DNA of 15,056 bases from positions 1-15,056 of the forward strand of contig JBAXAO010000032.1 of NCBI GenBank assembly GCA_037142435.1. The letters run 5' to 3'. The stretch is from CAIMZW01 sp037142435. Lineage in GTDB: Bacteria > Actinomycetota > Actinomycetes > Nanopelagicales > Nanopelagicaceae. Within the stretch, counting starts at the first letter, position 1. The number at the start of each line of letters is the position of its first letter. Under the pieces are notes generated by a model, which was not told the DNA's origin, did not search any database, and saw nothing but the letters and a program-made list of their open reading frames with translations. This document shows positions 6,162 through 13,806 of the stretch, in pieces. The translations under genes were made by a program, and so were the position numbers.

Positions 6162-6839
6162 ATGCGCGTTCCAAAGAAGGGTTCACTTCTTAGGGAACTT
6201 CCCATCATTATCGTCGCGGCTTTAGTCGTTTCGGTTTTGGTGAAAACTTTTCTCGTTCACTTTTTTTACATTCCATCAGGTTCGATGGAAAACACTCTCA
6301 AGATCCACGATCGCATTGCCGTAAATAAAGTCGCTAGCTATTTCAGTGATATTAAGCGTGGGGAAGTTGTGGTTTTTCATGATCCCGCCAATTGGCTAGG
6401 CGCAGCACCGCCCTCGACCGCACCGAAGATTCTTGCGGCGATTCGGACTGGACTGGAAGCCGTTGGTGTTCTGCCTGATCCCGCTAAGCAGTATTTAATT
6501 AAGCGAGTTGTTGGCGTTGGCGGAGACCACGTTATTTGTTGTGATGCCAAGGGGCGTTTGCAGGTTAACGGCATCTCAATAAACGAGCCGTATATTTATT
6601 CCGGTAACAAGCCCAGCGAGAGCAATTTCAACGTCACCGTGCCTAAAGGTTTTATTTGGGTCATGGGTGATCACCGCGGAGCAAGCGCCGATTCAAGATT
6701 TCACACGGATGATATTCACAAGGGAATGGTTCCTTTAAGTGACGTTGTGGGGCGTGCCGAATTTGTCGTTTGGCCAGTCACCCACGCCAAATTCTTACCT
6801 GTGGGTCATGATTTATCGAAAGTGCCTGTAAAGAAATAA
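6162..6839 (+). CDS. lepB: Signal peptidase I
   Basis: This 225-residue membrane-anchored serine protease removes signal peptides from exported preproteins. One N-terminal membrane segment (about residues 13-35) precedes the catalytic box IPSGSMENTL, with S41 as nucleophile. The general-base lysine is K114 in YLIKRVVGVGGD. The C-terminal GDHRGASADSR box (169-179) completes the S26 signature. About 30 residues, including Pro- and Ala-rich stretches between the first box and the lysine box (roughly 75-110), form an insert typical of actinobacterial enzymes. The gene begins 28 bp after rplS without a clear Shine-Dalgarno, and the rplS-lepB-rnhB order is common. Its natural substrates include the small secreted protein encoded at 7496. 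Confidence 0.96.
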   Translation: MRVPKKGSLLRELPIIIVAALVVSVLVKTFLVHFFYIPSGSMENTLKIHDRIAVNKVASYFSDIKRGEVVVFHDPANWLGAAPPSTAPKILAAIRTGLEAVGVLPDPAKQYLIKRVVGVGGDHVICCDAKGRLQVNGISINEPYIYSGNKPSESNFNVTVPKGFIWVMGDHRGASADSRFHTDDIHKGMVPLSDVVGRAEFVVWPVTHAKFLPVGHDLSKVPVKK

Positions 6840-6845
6840 TCTTGC

Positions 6846-6851
6846 CGAGAT
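6846..6851 (+). promoter_or_regulatory. Weak -10-like element before rnhB
   Basis: CGAGAT ends six bases before the rnhB ATG, the same spacing as the other leaderless candidates, but matches the -10 consensus poorly at position 1 and 2. rnhB could equally be read only from the upstream rplS-lepB transcript. Confidence 0.25.
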
Positions 6852-6857
6852 TTCGCC

Positions 6858-7463
6858 ATGGTAAATATCGAATCTCAATTATTTTCCTCCGGGCTGAAAC
6901 TCATCGCGGGTGTTGATGAGGCTGGTCGTGGGCCTTGCGCTGGACCTCTCGTTGTTGCGGCGGTGATATTAGAAAACCCCAACGACCCGAGATGGTCTCG
7001 AATTAACGATTCTAAGAAATTAGCCGAGAAAGTTCGTGATGAGCTATTTGCTGAAATAATTGAGCACGCTCTCTCTTATTCAATAATTGAAATTGCCGTA
7101 ACCGAGATAGATTCCTTTGGGCTCCATAAATCAAATCTCGAGGGGATGCGCAGGGCAGTAAATTCTCTGCAGATCGCCCCAGAATATGTGTTGACCGACG
7201 GTTATCCGATCGCAGGTTTGGAAGTTCCAACTCTGGCGGTGTGGAAAGGCGACCAAGTGGCCGTTTGTATCAGCGCGGCATCAATACTGGCCAAGGTGTA
7301 CAGAGATCGGGTAATGGTCCAACTAGATAGTCGCTACCCTGGCTATGGACTCAGCAAACACAAAGGCTATATAACACCGGCTCACAGCCGTGCACTCATA
7401 GAATTTGGCCCTACAGATATCCATAGACGTTCGTTTAAGAATATCTCTGGACTCGCACAATAA
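6858..7463 (+). CDS. rnhB: Ribonuclease HII
   Basis: This 201-residue type 2 RNase H removes RNA from RNA-DNA hybrids and single ribonucleotides from DNA. The hallmark block is AGVDEAGRGPCAGPLVVAAV, giving catalytic D20 and E21. D114 in LTDGYPI supplies the third acid, and VYRDRVM carries the later conserved Asp. The segment GLSKHKGY after it is also family-typical. Length is normal. It starts 18 bp after lepB and ends 32 bp before the secreted-protein gene. The conserved actinobacterial order is rplS, lepB, rnhB and then yraN, so the small secreted protein gene is an insertion relative to that core. Confidence 0.96.
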   Translation: MVNIESQLFSSGLKLIAGVDEAGRGPCAGPLVVAAVILENPNDPRWSRINDSKKLAEKVRDELFAEIIEHALSYSIIEIAVTEIDSFGLHKSNLEGMRRAVNSLQIAPEYVLTDGYPIAGLEVPTLAVWKGDQVAVCISAASILAKVYRDRVMVQLDSRYPGYGLSKHKGYITPAHSRALIEFGPTDIHRRSFKNISGLAQ

Positions 7464-7470
7464 TTTCACT

Positions 7471-7480
7471 GCTCTAGAGC
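7471..7480. other. Ten-base perfect palindrome between rnhB and the secreted-protein gene
   Basis: GCTCTAGAGC is a perfect palindrome located just after the rnhB stop and just before the ribosome binding site of the next gene. It has no loop, so a hairpin would be shorter than it looks. It could be a protein-binding operator or chance. Confidence 0.3.
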
Positions 7481-7483
7481 TTT

Positions 7484-7490
7484 AAAGGAG
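7484..7490 (+). promoter_or_regulatory. Strong Shine-Dalgarno of the secreted-protein gene
   Basis: AAAGGAG lies five bases before the ATG at 7496. It is the best ribosome binding site in the window and contrasts with the leaderless starts of most neighbours, suggesting efficient translation from a longer transcript. Confidence 0.75.
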
Positions 7491-7495
7491 ATGAG

Positions 7496-7924
7496 ATGAA
7501 GCGTTATTCCAGCGTTTTTGCGCTTGCGCTTTTAATCGCTGTTGGCGCTGCTGGCACACAAACTGCAAGTGCCAGTTCCGTTCGCACATTAAATGAAAAC
7601 TCAGTCAACAAAACCTATGCGGTGAAGGTTGGATCTCATCTGACATTAACGCTCCACTCCATGTTCTGGTCATTGACTGCATCAGTGAAGAATTCTGGGA
7701 TTTCTCAAGTTGGTGCAGTTCTCGCCAAACCAATTCTTCCCGGACCGACGGCCCCCAAAGGTTGCGGCCTGCCCGGGATGGGATGTGGTACTCAAACCTG
7801 GAATTTTGTGGCCAAGAAATCCGGAACCTATGTAATCGCTGCATCTCGAACCAGTTGCGGTGAGGCTCTTCAATGCACCGGCACCCAAGGGGTTTATGCA
7901 GTCACGGTTCGGGTGCTGAAGTGA
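7496..7924 (+). CDS. Small secreted protein, possible chagasin-like (I42) fold
   Basis: This 142-residue protein starts with a clear Sec signal peptide: MKRY, a hydrophobic core to about residue 19, and TASA with likely cleavage after residue 26. The mature part is about 116 residues, beta-rich by eye. Four cysteines at 90, 97, 121 and 127 fall in two short loops and could form disulfides. The layout (YAVKVGSHLTLTL, then a Trp segment, then GCGTQTWNFVAKKSGTYVIAASR, then a final VYAVTVRV strand) resembles the I42 chagasin family of cysteine protease inhibitors. However, the NPTTGY-type and RPW loops of chagasin are not recognisable, and the cysteine loops sit about where they would be. Family membership is tentative and inhibitor activity is not claimed. 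It has its own strong ribosome binding site and sits between rnhB and yraN. Confidence 0.78.
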   Translation: MKRYSSVFALALLIAVGAAGTQTASASSVRTLNENSVNKTYAVKVGSHLTLTLHSMFWSLTASVKNSGISQVGAVLAKPILPGPTAPKGCGLPGMGCGTQTWNFVAKKSGTYVIAASRTSCGEALQCTGTQGVYAVTVRVLK

Positions 7925-7991
7925 TTTCTCCACAGTAACTCGATCTTCCACATTCCACCGTTTTATAAGCCGAGTAAAAGCCGCTGAAATC

Positions 7992-7997
7992 TATCCT
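7992..7997 (+). promoter_or_regulatory. Putative -10 element of the yraN-comM-dprA promoter
   Basis: TATCCT matches TANNNT and ends eight bases before the GTG at 8006, slightly longer than the other leaderless candidates. The 81-bp gap after the secreted-protein gene holds no other signal that I can identify. Confidence 0.4.
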
Positions 7998-8005
7998 CAT
8001 CTGTT

Positions 8006-8365
8006 GTGGGGTACAAACAGAATCTTGGCCGCGCTGGTGAAAATCTCGTCGCTGATCTCTTGCAAAGTCAAGGCAATCAACTGCTGGAGCGAAACTGGCG
8101 GATTCGCGAAGGCGAAATTGATTTGATTGCATTGGCTCCAAATGGAGTCATTCGATTTGTCGAAGTAAAGACTCGTTCATCAGAAAAATTTGGGCATCCG
8201 CTCGAAGCAATTAATGCTCGCAAAGCCATGCGGTTGCAGCGTTTGGCGTTGGCCTGGCTCTCCACCCACCAACATTTAGGAGCCGAATACCAAATTGATT
8301 GTGCTGCAGTTCTATCTTCGCAGACCGGAGAATGCACAATCGATTATCGAAGTGCGATTTTGTAG
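8006..8365 (+). CDS. yraN: YraN family endonuclease-fold protein (UPF0102)
   Basis: This 119-residue protein has the full UPF0102 layout. LGRAGENLVADLL at the N-terminus is followed by the PD-(D/E)XK nuclease-like core GEIDLI (E37, D39) and VEVKTR (E53, K55), with the usual basic helix after it. The biochemical role is not well established. The fold suggests nucleic acid binding or cleavage, and conserved linkage to comM and dprA points to DNA processing. The start is GTG with a -10-like element eight bases upstream. The TAG stop is followed directly by the TTG start of comM with no gap. Confidence 0.92.
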   Translation: MGYKQNLGRAGENLVADLLQSQGNQLLERNWRIREGEIDLIALAPNGVIRFVEVKTRSSEKFGHPLEAINARKAMRLQRLALAWLSTHQHLGAEYQIDCAAVLSSQTGECTIDYRSAIL

Positions 8366-9889
8366 TTGAGTATTGCGACCACGCTCTCGGTAGCGCTCAT
8401 GGGTCTAGAGGGCCATGTGATCACCATTGAAGTCGATGTTGGAGACGGCGTTCCTACCTTTACCCTTCTTGGACTACCCGATGCAGCGCTCTCTGAATCT
8501 CGCGAGAGAGTGAAGTCAGCAATCATCAATAGCAATTTCGAATGGCCCCATCGCAAAGTTACCGTTGCACTCTCACCTGCATATTTACCGAAGAGCGGCT
8601 CCAGTTTCGACCTGGCGATAGCGATGGCAATTTTGATCTCTCATGGCTCATTGACCTTAGCTTCTATGGATCAGACAATTTTTATCGGCGAGCTTGGCCT
8701 AGATGGCGAGGTGCGACCGGTTCGTGGAGTCCTGCCGGCGCTGTTATCTGCCAGGGCCAAAGGAATCACTCGCGCTTTTATTCCTGCAGCCAACGCGATC
8801 GAATCTCGCCTCGTCGAGAACCTGGAAATCATTTCAGTTGATTCGCTTACGCAAGTACACGAGTTCTATACCGCTGGCGTGCTACCAGAATCAGAAATAC
8901 CTGTGGAGCAAAGTACAGATGTGTCTCTCATGCTCGATATGGAGGATCTGGTTGGTCAAGAAAGCGCTCGGCGCGCGTTGGAAATTGCCGCAGTTGGTGG
9001 CCACCACCTGTTACTGATGGGTCCGCCCGGAACCGGCAAAACCATGCTGGCACAACGCTTTCCATCGATTTTGCCTGCGCTCACTCCGGCAGAAGCTCTG
9101 GAAGTAACTGCTATTCATTCTGTCGCCGGAAAATTGATCGACCCCGCCGCCTCGATTGCTCGGCCTTTTATTGCTCCACATCACTCAACTACGGCACCAG
9201 CCATGGTTGGTGGCGGAGTCCATTTCATTCGCCCCGGAGCTGCATCATTGGCCCACCATGGTGTTCTCTTTATCGATGAAGCCCCAGAGATGTCACCTGG
9301 GGTACTCGATGCGCTACGCCAGCCATTGGAATCCGGCGAAGTCACCATAACGAGGTCGATCGGCACCATCACTTATCCAGCTTCCTTCTTATTGGTGATC
9401 GCAGCAAATCCTTGTCCTTGCGGAAATTTTGCGGGGAAGGGGAGAGGTTGCACCTGCTCGGCCCTACAAGTCCGCCGTTATTTGCAGAAAATTTCTGGAC
9501 CATTAATGGATCGTATTGATATTCGAGTTTTTGTTGATCCGCCCAGCCGAGTCGAAATGTTGCAAACCGCATTGGGTGAGGACAGCGCAACTATTCGCGC
9601 CCGAGTTGAACGCGCACGAGCCCGATCGTTGGCTCGCTTCCTTGGCTTGGGTTGGAGCCTTAACTCTGAGATTCCGGCCAAAGCCTTGCGTAAGGATTTT
9701 AGAGCCGAAAGGTCAGCCATGAATCTGATTCACGATGAACTCGAGCGGGGGCTGTTAAGTGCGCGTGGAGTTCACAAAGTTTTACGAGTTGCTTGGAGCA
9801 TCTGCGACCTGCAAGGGGCTGCCATTCCATCTCTCGAAAATGTTGAAGAGGCGCTGTCACTGAGAAATTCCGTCAAGGTGGGTCCATGA
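8366..9889 (+). CDS. comM: ComM/YifB family Mg-chelatase-like AAA+ ATPase
   Basis: This 507-residue AAA+ protein has the YifB/ComM arrangement. An N-terminal Lon-like domain (about 20-140, with GLPDAALSESRERV) is followed by the Mg-chelatase AAA+ core. Walker A is GPPGTGKT at 219-226 and Walker B is VLFIDE at 300-305. A cysteine-rich NPCPCGNF...CTC segment follows at about 349-365, and a C-terminal helical domain completes it. ComM homologues act as hexameric helicases promoting branch migration during natural transformation. The TTG start directly after the yraN stop matches the family N-terminus (short hydrophobic lead, then VALMGLEGH). There is no Shine-Dalgarno, so translation is presumably coupled to yraN. 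Its stop overlaps the dprA start in an ATGA. Confidence 0.95.
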   Translation: MSIATTLSVALMGLEGHVITIEVDVGDGVPTFTLLGLPDAALSESRERVKSAIINSNFEWPHRKVTVALSPAYLPKSGSSFDLAIAMAILISHGSLTLASMDQTIFIGELGLDGEVRPVRGVLPALLSARAKGITRAFIPAANAIESRLVENLEIISVDSLTQVHEFYTAGVLPESEIPVEQSTDVSLMLDMEDLVGQESARRALEIAAVGGHHLLLMGPPGTGKTMLAQRFPSILPALTPAEALEVTAIHSVAGKLIDPAASIARPFIAPHHSTTAPAMVGGGVHFIRPGAASLAHHGVLFIDEAPEMSPGVLDALRQPLESGEVTITRSIGTITYPASFLLVIAANPCPCGNFAGKGRGCTCSALQVRRYLQKISGPLMDRIDIRVFVDPPSRVEMLQTALGEDSATIRARVERARARSLARFLGLGWSLNSEIPAKALRKDFRAERSAMNLIHDELERGLLSARGVHKVLRVAWSICDLQGAAIPSLENVEEALSLRNSVKVGP

Positions 9890-10767
9890 CTCAGCCGTTC
9901 ACACTTTCGAGATTGCGACTCTTCTCCGCAATCGAGGGTGGATCGGCGTTCTGGCATAACGAAATATTCGAATTTGGGTCCGACTTTGTACTAAACAAAC
10001 TTCTCGATGGCGGGTACGACCACGTCTCGGAATCATCTGCCCGAATTCGCCATCGCTTACTGCACACTCACGTCGATCAGATACTTCACCAGATCGCAGA
10101 TTCTGACGCCACCTTTGTAACCAATGAATCAAAGGATTGGCCAATTCAGCTTGAGGCGCTTGCCGCACCCCCAATCGGGCTCTTAATAAGAGGCAAACGA
10201 GAATTGTTGGTCGATCTAGATCGTTCGATCTCCATTGTTGGAACCCGAAACCCATCTACCTATGGCACGCGCATCGCCGGTGATTTTGCGATTGGTGCGA
10301 CTGATCATTCTTGGAGCGTGGTCAGCGGCGGCGCATATGGGATTGACGCAACTGCTCATAGGGCCGCACTTCTCAATAACGGTTCTACCGTCGCGGTATT
10401 AGCCGGAGGCTTCGGCCACAACTACCCGGCCGGACATGCCGATCTCTTTTCCGAAATCGCCCAAGATGGATTGCTGATTACCGAAGTGATGCCAGATGTT
10501 GCAGCCGAGCCTTTTCGATTTCTCACCCGCAATCGGATTATTGCCGCGCTTTCCCGTGGCACGGTCGTCGTAGAGGCCGCTTACCGCAGCGGCTCATTGC
10601 GTACCGCTCGAGATGCTGCCGAGATTTTCCGCCAAGTCATGGCAGTTCCTGGCCCAATAAATTCACCAACCAGCGCAGGTTGTCATCGACTTATTGCTGA
10701 AAGATCAGCTGAACTCGTGACTTCCTTCTCGGACGTCTTGGAATTGGTTAATCCGCTTGGTTCTTAG
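9886..10767 (+). CDS. dprA: DNA processing protein DprA/Smf
   Basis: This 293-residue protein carries the DprA Rossmann-like domain. Visible motifs are GTRNPSTYG (from residue 119), SGGAYGIDATAHRAAL (147-162), a VAVLAGGFGHNYPAGH block, and RNRIIAALSRGTVVVEA followed by SGSLRTA. DprA binds single-stranded DNA and loads RecA during transformation. The roughly 75 residues before the core form a helical N-terminal part. The C-terminal winged-helix domain of longer homologues such as E. coli Smf is absent, but DprA proteins of this shorter length are known and functional, so it is not evidently truncated. Its ATG overlaps the comM stop (ATGA). The era gene follows after 15 bp. Confidence 0.94.
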   Translation: MTQPFTLSRLRLFSAIEGGSAFWHNEIFEFGSDFVLNKLLDGGYDHVSESSARIRHRLLHTHVDQILHQIADSDATFVTNESKDWPIQLEALAAPPIGLLIRGKRELLVDLDRSISIVGTRNPSTYGTRIAGDFAIGATDHSWSVVSGGAYGIDATAHRAALLNNGSTVAVLAGGFGHNYPAGHADLFSEIAQDGLLITEVMPDVAAEPFRFLTRNRIIAALSRGTVVVEAAYRSGSLRTARDAAEIFRQVMAVPGPINSPTSAGCHRLIAERSAELVTSFSDVLELVNPLGS

Positions 10768-10768
10768 T

Positions 10769-10773
10769 GGGAG
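10769..10773 (+). promoter_or_regulatory. era ribosome binding site
   Basis: GGGAG lies nine bases before the era ATG at 10783, in the 15-bp gap after dprA. It supports this start and suggests era is translated from the yraN-comM-dprA-era transcript. Confidence 0.5.
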
Positions 10774-10782
10774 ACTTCCCCT

Positions 10783-11727
10783 ATGCCTAACGATGAGACG
10801 CTTTCCGTGCCAGGTCATGAAGATCAGCATCGTGCCGGATTCGTAGCCATTGTCGGTCGCCCTAACACCGGGAAGTCAACTCTGGTGAACGCGATGGTGG
10901 GCGAGAAGATTGTTATTACCTCTCCTCACCCCAATACCACCCGAAACCCAATCCGCGGAATCATTTCTCGGCCAACTTTCCAAATGATCGTTGTAGACAC
11001 TCCGGGCGTGCATAAACCAAAAACCCTATTGGGAACCCGGCTCAACGCCATGGTTTCGGAAAATCTTGAATCCGTTGATGCCGTTGTGCTCTGCCTTCCC
11101 GCTGATGAAGCTATTGGTTTGGGCGATGAATTTATTGCCAAACAAGTTGCTGGGCAAAAACGTATCTATATTGCGGCAACTAAGACGGACCGAGTAAAGC
11201 CAGAGCAGCAGATGCAACATCTCATGGCGATTTCGGACTTTGCCAAAAAATTGGGAATTTCTTTTCAAGAGATCGTTCCGCTTTCGGCAAAGAATTCGGA
11301 ACAAACTGAACTCCTACTCGAACTATTGGTTTCTAGTCTCCCGCTCTCACCATCGCTTTATCCCGAAGATATCTCTACAGATCAAGCGCAAGAGTTGATG
11401 ATCACCGAACTCATTCGAGAAGTCGCAATTGCCGATCTCTACGAAGAGTTACCTCATTCGGTCATGATCACCATTGATGAAATGAGCGAGCGCGAAGGCA
11501 AGAATTTCTTCGATATTCACGCCACGATTCACGTTGAAAGAGATAGTCAGAAGTCCATCATCATTGGGCCGCAAGGCACCCGCCTGAAGGCAATTGGCAT
11601 TAAATCTCGCCAAGCAATTGAGGGACTTTTGGGCGCCAAAATTTTTCTTGGCCTGCATGTAAAGATTTCTAAGGAATGGCAACGTGATCCCAAAGCGCTT
11701 TCACGAATGGGATTTACCGAAAGATAA
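10783..11727 (+). CDS. era: GTPase Era, 30S ribosome assembly factor
   Basis: This 314-residue GTPase matches Era throughout. The GTP-binding motifs are GRPNTGKS (25-32), the switch NTTRNPIRG, DTPG (72-75) and TKTD (133-136). The last replaces the usual NKxD but keeps the Lys and Asp; a Thr at this position also occurs in other actinobacterial Era proteins. The C-terminal KH domain shows IIGPQGTRLKAIG followed by LGLHVKISKEWQ. Era binds the 3' end of 16S rRNA and helps mature the 30S subunit. Era genes often neighbour ybeY or recO. Here era follows dprA instead. Its TAA stop is immediately adjacent to the stop of the convergent transporter gene, with no bases between. Confidence 0.97.
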   Translation: MPNDETLSVPGHEDQHRAGFVAIVGRPNTGKSTLVNAMVGEKIVITSPHPNTTRNPIRGIISRPTFQMIVVDTPGVHKPKTLLGTRLNAMVSENLESVDAVVLCLPADEAIGLGDEFIAKQVAGQKRIYIAATKTDRVKPEQQMQHLMAISDFAKKLGISFQEIVPLSAKNSEQTELLLELLVSSLPLSPSLYPEDISTDQAQELMITELIREVAIADLYEELPHSVMITIDEMSEREGKNFFDIHATIHVERDSQKSIIIGPQGTRLKAIGIKSRQAIEGLLGAKIFLGLHVKISKEWQRDPKALSRMGFTER

Positions 11728-12597
11728 TTAGTTGGCAGTTTTCACTTTCCGACCAGCAAAATACGACCCGATCAAGACCAGTGGCAATCCAATTGCTATA
11801 CCCGCGGTCAATGGTTCTCCCAGCAACAAAACGCCCAGCACAACCGCGAAGGCGGTGTTGAGATAAGTGACCAGCGATGCTCGTGCCGGTCCAATATCGC
11901 TCATCAATTTGAAGAAGAGAATAAACGCGGTGGCGGTGGAAAAAAGCCCTAGAGCTAGTACTGAAAACAGTGCCTTTTGTGAAGGTAGATGTGTTGGCGC
12001 TTGAACTATCGCAAATGGAAGATAAAAAATGGCAGTGGTTGCCATTGCAACGCCGTTAATAGCGATGCCATTGACGTGTGGGATTTTGCGATTGACTCGA
12101 ATAACTGCCCATGCATATCCGATGGCGGCCACGATGATCATTCCAATGGAAACGAAGCTCTGTTTTTGAGAGAAGGTTTCGATGCCAACCACTAGGACAA
12201 CGCCGACGAAGCCGATAATCAGGCCAAAGAGGCGCTTGGCATGCCAGACAGTTCGATCTCCATGGAAGGAAGAGATGATGGTGGACCAGATGGGCACGGT
12301 CGCCACAAGTAGTCCAGCCAGTCCAGAGGAAAGTTTCTTCTCGGCAGTTGTGATGAGAATCCAAGGACCAATCATCTCGGCGGTGGCATAGGGGAGAACA
12401 TATTTCCAATTTCGAAGTGCATCCATGAGGACGCCTTTACGTAGAGCAATCGGAATTAATATAAGTGAGCCGATGAAGACTCGAGCAAAAACAATATCTG
12501 CCGGTGCAATCTCTTTTACGGCAACTTTCATAAAAAGATAGGGAATGCCCCACAGTAAACCGACAGCAAGGAATAGGAACCAACTTTTTCGAGACAT
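11728..12597 (-). CDS. EamA/DMT-superfamily transporter
   Basis: This 289-residue hydrophobic protein has about ten predicted membrane segments in two EamA repeats, roughly residues 5-135 and 145-285. Family features include the N-terminal AVGLLWGIPYLFMKVAV segment and LLGEPLTAGIAIGLPLVLIG near the C-terminus. Members export or import amino acids, sugars, nucleotide sugars or other metabolites. The substrate cannot be told from the sequence. It begins four bases after the stop of the glycogen/maltose-1-phosphate synthase on the same strand with no Shine-Dalgarno, so it is probably translationally coupled to it. It ends directly against era. Confidence 0.9.
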   Translation of the reverse strand: MSRKSWFLFLAVGLLWGIPYLFMKVAVKEIAPADIVFARVFIGSLILIPIALRKGVLMDALRNWKYVLPYATAEMIGPWILITTAEKKLSSGLAGLLVATVPIWSTIISSFHGDRTVWHAKRLFGLIIGFVGVVLVVGIETFSQKQSFVSIGMIIVAAIGYAWAVIRVNRKIPHVNGIAINGVAMATTAIFYLPFAIVQAPTHLPSQKALFSVLALGLFSTATAFILFFKLMSDIGPARASLVTYLNTAFAVVLGVLLLGEPLTAGIAIGLPLVLIGSYFAGRKVKTAN

Positions 12598-12601
12598 AAA
12601 A

Positions 12602-13771
12602 TTACTTCGCGCGCGAATCTATGACTTGGCGATACAGGGCTTCAGTCTGAGCCGCTATGGCATCCCACCCAAAGTCGTCAATTGCGCGTTTGCGTCCGGC
12701 TTGGCCGTAAGCAGATAATTTCTGGGGATTTTTCATAAGATCCATAATCTGTGAAGTCAGCGCTGTTTCAAAGGCAGAGCCGTCGCCGTTGTAATCAACG
12801 AGATCTCCCGTGACGCCATCGACCACAACTTCTGGAATTCCACCGACGCGCGAAGCCAAAACAGCAGTCTCACATGCCATCGCTTCGAGATTGACGATTC
12901 CGAGTGGTTCATAGACGGAAGGACAGATGAAGAGATCGGCGCTGGAGAGCAGAGCCGCTACTTGTGGTTGCGGCAACATCTTCTCCTGCCACCACACGTT
13001 ATTTCGCTTGGCTTGGAGGCCGGCGATCAGTTCGGAAATTTCGGCGCCAATGGCTGGCTCGTCGGGGCTGCCGGCAGCTATAACTAAGCCAATCTCTGGC
13101 GAGACGTTTTCCCAGGCGCGAAGTAAGTGGCCCAAACCTTTCTGGCGAGTTATGCGACCAACAAAAATCGCGTATCGGCCGGTAATTCCTAAACTCTCAA
13201 GCAACGCTGGATCACTCTGAGGAGAATATTTCTGGGTGTCCACACCATTTAATATTGTGTGAATCTTGGCTGGATCAAGAATCGGGTAAGCCCGCACAAT
13301 ATCTTTCTTCATGCCGTTACTGACAGCGATAATTGCATCGGCTGCTTCGTAGGCAGTTTCTTCGGCCCAGGAGGAAAGACGATAACCGCCGCCGAGTTGT
13401 TCAGCCTTCCAAGGGCGGTCGGGCTCGAGAGAGTGGGCGGTAATGATGTGGGGGATGCCATGCAGCAAGCTGGCGTAATGACCGGCCATATTGGCGTACC
13501 AAGTATGTGAGTGAACTAAGTCGACTTTCGAAAGATTTTGGGCGATTTCAATATCGGTGACGAAGGCTTGGAGAGCTGGATTCAAAGTATTCATGGAATC
13601 CGGCAGGGAGTATCCAGTGGCATCTGATCGCTTCTCGCCAAAGCAATGAACCTCGACATCGATATTTTTTTGCAGGCTCTGGGTCAATTGCAGTGCATGG
13701 ACACCGGCCCCACCATAGATATGAGGCGGCCACTCTTTAGTCACTAAACCGATGCGCATCTGCACTGCCAC
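12602..13771 (-). CDS. Actinobacterial glycogen synthase / maltose-1-phosphate synthase (GT4)
   Basis: This 389-residue retaining glycosyltransferase has the GT-B fold and resembles the Corynebacterium-type glycogen synthase family, which includes M. tuberculosis GlgM (Rv1212c). N-terminal motif IGLVTKEWPPHIYGGAGVH holds the glycine loop. FVGRITRQKGLGHLLRAW opens the C-terminal domain. The E-x7-E motif is EPLGIVNLE with E288 and E296. Members transfer glucose from ADP-glucose onto alpha-glucan or onto glucose 1-phosphate to make maltose 1-phosphate, and sequence alone does not decide between them. glgC, divergent 48 bp away, supplies ADP-glucose. The GTG at 13771 is preferred because a -10-like TAGCCT lies seven bases before it. 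An ATG at 13759 matches the usual family start and is an alternative. Confidence 0.9.
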   Translation of the reverse strand: MAVQMRIGLVTKEWPPHIYGGAGVHALQLTQSLQKNIDVEVHCFGEKRSDATGYSLPDSMNTLNPALQAFVTDIEIAQNLSKVDLVHSHTWYANMAGHYASLLHGIPHIITAHSLEPDRPWKAEQLGGGYRLSSWAEETAYEAADAIIAVSNGMKKDIVRAYPILDPAKIHTILNGVDTQKYSPQSDPALLESLGITGRYAIFVGRITRQKGLGHLLRAWENVSPEIGLVIAAGSPDEPAIGAEISELIAGLQAKRNNVWWQEKMLPQPQVAALLSSADLFICPSVYEPLGIVNLEAMACETAVLASRVGGIPEVVVDGVTGDLVDYNGDGSAFETALTSQIMDLMKNPQKLSAYGQAGRKRAIDDFGWDAIAAQTEALYRQVIDSRAK

Positions 13772-13778
13772 CCCTTTC

Positions 13779-13784
13779 AGGCTA
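13779..13784 (-). promoter_or_regulatory. Putative -10 element of leaderless synthase promoter
   Basis: TAGCCT on the minus strand matches TANNNT and ends seven bases before the GTG at 13771. It lies in the 48-bp divergent region shared with the glgC promoter, so the two promoters must overlap upstream of their -10s. Confidence 0.5.
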
Positions 13785-13806
13785 TTCGCCGATGGGAGTC
13801 TAACGG

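Noticed and set aside
9886..10767. dprA as a truncated pseudogene
   Set aside because: The whole Rossmann-like core is intact and several functional DprA proteins are of similar length without the C-terminal winged helix.
10769..10780. GGGAGACTTCCC as an operator or terminator between dprA and era
   Set aside because: The stem is only four pairs and the first half is explained as the era ribosome binding site.
11181..11192. Era G4 motif TKTD instead of NKxD as a defect
   Set aside because: Lys and Asp that contact guanine are kept, and Thr at the first position also occurs in other actinobacterial Era proteins.
11719..11749. GAAAG and CTTTC flanking the era/transporter junction as a terminator stem
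   Set aside because: The arms are five bases with a loop of about 21 bases, which is not a credible hairpin.
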